DNA from: an uncultured Eubacteriales bacterium
GTDB lineage: Bacteria > Bacillota > Clostridia > Oscillospirales > CAG-272
Direction: 5' to 3'
DNA length: 64,000 nucleotides
Assembly (NCBI GenBank): GCA_934447715.1
Contig: CAKSER010000004.1
Span: 42,769-106,768, forward strand
A program made the position numbers and the translations under genes. Position 1 is the stretch's first letter; each line of letters opens with the position of its first letter. The notes under the pieces were generated by a model. It saw only the letters and a program-made list of their open reading frames with translations. It searched no databases and was not told the DNA's origin. Positions 61,588-64,000 of the stretch are shown piece after piece.

Positions 61588-62601
61588 TCAGTCGTCGTAG
61601 CCGTTCGGATTGTTCGACTGCCATCTCCAGCTGTCTCGGCACATATCCTCAAGATTCTTTTCCGCGGTCCAGCCGAGAACCTCCTTTGCCTTTTTCGTAT
61701 CGGCATAGTTTACATCGATATCTCCCGGACGGCGCGGAGCAATTACATAAGGAACCTTTACGCCGTTGACCCTTTCAAAGGTTTTTACAAGGTCAAGCAC
61801 GCTGTATCCGTTTCCGGTGCCGAGGTTGAATATTTCAACTCCGCTGTGCTTGTCTGCATATCCGATAGCCTTGACATGACCGCGCGCGAGGTCGACTACA
61901 TGAATATAATCGCGCACGCCTGTGCCGTCATGTGTGTTATAATCGTTTCCGAACACGCTGAGCTTTTCTCTCTTTCCGATAGCGACCTGTGCAATATATG
62001 GAAGCAGGTTGTTTGGAATGCCGTTCGGAGCCTCTCCGATAAGACCGCTTTCGTGAGCGCCGATCGGGTTGAAATAACGGAGAAGAACAACCGAAAGCTT
62101 CGGATTTGCCTTTGCCGCATCCTTAAGAATCTGCTCATTCATCAGCTTTGTCCAGCCGTAGGGATTTGTGCAGCTTACCGGCATTGTCTCGACCAGCGGC
62201 ACCGATTCCGGAACTCCGTATACCGTTGCGGACGAGCTGAAAATGAATTTGTTTACGTCATGCTTTGCCATGACCTCAAGCAGAGAAAGCGTCGAATCGA
62301 TATTGTTGCGGTAGTACCTTATCGGAATAGAGCAGGACTCTCCGACAGCCTTGAGCCCGGCAAAATGGACAACACCGTCGATCTTGTTTTCGCAAAAGAG
62401 CTTATCAAGAGCCTCATTGTCGCAGACATCAATATCGTAGACCCTGATTTTTGTATTTGTGATCTTCTCCACCCTTTCGATTGCCTTGGGGCTCGAGTTG
62501 CAGAAGTTGTCGGCAATGACAATTTCATAGCCCTCCTTCAGCATTTCAATAGCAGTGTGCGTACCGATATATCCGGCACCGCCTGTGAGCAGTATTTTCA
62601 T
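61588..62601 (-). CDS. galE: UDP-glucose 4-epimerase
   Basis: A 337-residue epimerase interconverting UDP-glucose and UDP-galactose. NAD-binding LLTGGAGYIGTHT, the active-site SSSATVYG and YGWTK (Tyr and Lys), LRYFNPIGAHESGLIGE and GTGVRDYIHVVDLARGH are all in place. ATG 62601 is chosen with AAAGGA upstream. It serves galactose use or supply of UDP-sugars for surface glycans. Confidence 0.96.
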   Translation of the reverse strand: MKILLTGGAGYIGTHTAIEMLKEGYEIVIADNFCNSSPKAIERVEKITNTKIRVYDIDVCDNEALDKLFCENKIDGVVHFAGLKAVGESCSIPIRYYRNNIDSTLSLLEVMAKHDVNKFIFSSSATVYGVPESVPLVETMPVSCTNPYGWTKLMNEQILKDAAKANPKLSVVLLRYFNPIGAHESGLIGEAPNGIPNNLLPYIAQVAIGKREKLSVFGNDYNTHDGTGVRDYIHVVDLARGHVKAIGYADKHSGVEIFNLGTGNGYSVLDLVKTFERVNGVKVPYVIAPRRPGDIDVNYADTKKAKEVLGWTAEKNLEDMCRDSWRWQSNNPNGYDD

Positions 62602-63246
62602 ATTCTTTTCCTTTCTTGCTTTGAACAAATTTCCTACATTTATATATTATGTGTCTGTTATATCTCTTCCGTATCGTTTTTTCGCCACTCGGCAAAATTT
62701 CTGTGCGTATTTAAGCACAAAAGCGGCGTATAAACGCCGGAGCGGCGAAACAGCCGCTTTTGTTGCTGCAATATCCGCAGTCGCGCGGAGCGCGGAGGGG
62801 CACAGCCCCAAAAGCTTGCTATGCAAGTTTTTCTGTGGAGATTATACTACGAAGCAAAAATGCTTGCTTGCAAGGGCATTTTTGCGAGGCCGTCAATAGC
62901 ACAGCCGCGCGTAGCGCGGATAGAGCGTAGCGACAAGATTTTGCCGTCTAGGCAAAATCTCTGTGCGTATTATAGCACGCCGTATTCCTTTTGTAAAGAC
63001 AAAACGAAGCCTAATTGTTCTTTTTCGTCCAAAACTGCACTTTTAGAAAAATTTTGTTGCATATCACGATTTAAGACAGGATGCCGAGCCAAAATTTAGT
63101 AGAATACAACTTTAAAATTTTCTTTTTTGCACAATTATTCATAAAAAAGGTGTTGCATTTTTGCTTTATGTGTGATAATATTAGTTTGCAAATATATCCG
63201 CTAAATCAAAGAATCAAGGCGGATTCGACCAATCATGGAGGTACAT
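62602..63246. other. Intergenic region with repeat block and upstream signals
   Basis: This 645-bp gap contains the hairpin block at 62691-62978. After that comes an AT-rich stretch with a weak promoter-like TTGCAT / GATAAT (15-bp spacer, about 63154-63180) before the last gene. No protein gene is convincing here. Confidence 0.6.
62691..62978. repeat. Hairpin-rich block bounded by 28-bp direct repeats
   Basis: Copies at 62691-62718 and 62951-62978 agree at 25 of 28 positions (both begin GGCAAAAT and contain CTGTGCGTATT). Between them lie several perfect stems: AGCGGC/GCCGCT (62741-62758), GGGGC/GCCCC (62796-62808), CTTGC/GCAAG (62816-62828), GCAAAAATGC/GCATTTTTGC (62854-62885) and CCGCGC/GCGCGG (62905-62919). 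GATTTTGCC (62937-62945) pairs with the start of the second copy. It looks like a non-coding mobile or REP-type element. Confidence 0.55.
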
Positions 63247-64000
63247 ATGAAACAAACACTGAAAAGAATGCTTTCGGTCGCTTTGGCTGTGTTCCTTCTT
63301 ATGCCGGTTTTATCAATTGTGATAAACGCATATGAAGAAGGCACATATGACTTTAACGTTCCGAAGGCGGTTGCGCCGATCACGGCGGACGGCTTTATAA
63401 ACGAGCTTGAATGGAAGGACGCTCTTACCGTCAGCCTGGCAGAAAGCAAGATGACAAAGCCGCTTCTCGGCGGTAATGCAAAGATAGGCGAAGACTCATA
63501 TCTTAAGATGATGTGGGATGAAAGCTATCTTTACTACGCTTTCAAGATAGACGACCCGGCACTTATTGCTACCGCGCAGATCTACCTTTTCGGTTCTGCA
63601 GAGGACGGCTTCCAGGGCGGTCCGAGAATCTGCATAGGCTATAAAAACGGCAAGTTCACTATTGCTGACGACGTAAAGAAATATGATCTCAGCAAGATCA
63701 CAATAGCAGGATCGACAAGTGAAATCGGATATGTTGTAGAGTTCATGATCCCGTGGACAGTAATTTCCGATATGTACGCAAAGGGCAAGCTCTCGGCAAG
63801 CTACACTGCTGAAGCAGGTACTACTGTTTTCCAGGAAATCATGATCATGCAGTCAAAGCAGAACACAGAGTACGCTTACTGGAGCAAGCTTTCGAACTGT
63901 GAGGCATGGGGAAGCGGAGCTGCTGCCTCCCGCTTCACACTGGTAAACGACGAAGCAGGCCATTACTTTGATCCGGCAACAGGCCCGTACTACACACCGA
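63247..64000 (+). CDS. Secreted protein with possible CBM9-like domain (partial)
   Basis: The gene starts at ATG 63247 behind GGAGGT and runs off the right edge with 251 codons visible. A signal peptide (MKQTLKRMLSVALAVFLLMPV, cleaved near INAYE) precedes a beta-rich domain: APITADGFINELEWKDAL, then LKMMWDESYLYYAFKIDDP and GYVVEFMIPWTVIS. This is how CBM9-type or DOMON-like domains of secreted carbohydrate-active proteins read. The rest of the protein is unseen, so the function is open; it may be a multidomain surface protein. Confidence 0.75.
   Translation, partial: MKQTLKRMLSVALAVFLLMPVLSIVINAYEEGTYDFNVPKAVAPITADGFINELEWKDALTVSLAESKMTKPLLGGNAKIGEDSYLKMMWDESYLYYAFKIDDPALIATAQIYLFGSAEDGFQGGPRICIGYKNGKFTIADDVKKYDLSKITIAGSTSEIGYVVEFMIPWTVISDMYAKGKLSASYTAEAGTTVFQEIMIMQSKQNTEYAYWSKLSNCEAWGSGAAASRFTLVNDEAGHYFDPATGPYYTP

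Noticed and set aside
1..64000. tRNA, rRNA, tmRNA, RNase P and SRP RNA genes
   Set aside because: Intergenic spaces were read for T-loop (GTTCRA) and other core words on both strands and none gave a plausible fold; a covariance-model scan would be decisive.

Overview
The window reads as one chromosomal segment of an anaerobic, spore-forming Clostridia-type Firmicute. Pointers are sporulation genes (spoIIID, ylbJ, yqfC, yqfD), a PolC-type replicase, MutS2, the Firmicute-style block pyrH-frr-uppS-cdsA-dxr-rseP-ispG-polC, strong AGGAGG-like ribosome sites and frequent TTG starts. No rRNA, tRNA, CRISPR array, prophage or insertion sequence was recognised. All assignments come from reading protein motifs and gene order; no database search was run.

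Layout. 1-6200: phosphate region on the minus strand, pstS-pstC-pstA-pstB-(pyridoxal kinase)-phoU, then the start of a response regulator; both promoters carry matching Pho-box-like repeats. 6300-14800: ylbJ (minus), then a plus-strand housekeeping and sporulation run yqfC-yqfD-phoH-ybeY-era-recO-mutS2. 14800-17400: rhamnulokinase, a redox-type C_GCAxxG_C_C protein and SpoIIID. 17400-20450: a possible structured RNA, then purB-purA. 20600-22200: two tandem SGNH esterases under a promoter with a built-in operator-like palindrome. 22380-23750: rpsF-ssb-rpsR. 23800-25450: a small membrane protein and a stand-alone homocysteine methyltransferase-like enzyme.

25600-38130 is the most distinctive part: a seven-gene minus-strand operon of about 12 kb with one good sigma-A promoter. 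It encodes a giant solute-binding protein with N-terminal jelly-roll-like domains, two complete pairs of carbohydrate ABC permeases, a secreted NHL-propeller protein fused to a Yip1-type membrane domain, and a 1015-residue secreted protein resembling DUF5696. No ATPase is encoded, so a shared sugar-transport ATPase elsewhere is implied. The set looks like a surface glycan capture and import machine.

38500-44600: a YfbR-like nucleotidase, MurI, and a Gld-type ABC exporter cluster. 44670-56380: polC-ispG-rseP-dxr-cdsA-uppS-frr-pyrH on the minus strand, driven by a promoter embedded in an 18-bp tandem repeat. RseP carries eleven pentapeptide repeats and seems to lack an ATG/GTG/TTG start. 56500-62600: YitT-like membrane protein, AraC regulator facing a Gfo/Idh/MocA dehydrogenase, an EamA-type transporter, a YbaK-type deacylase and galE. 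62690-62980 is a hairpin-rich intergenic block bounded by direct repeats, followed by a secreted protein with a possible CBM9-like domain that runs off the window.
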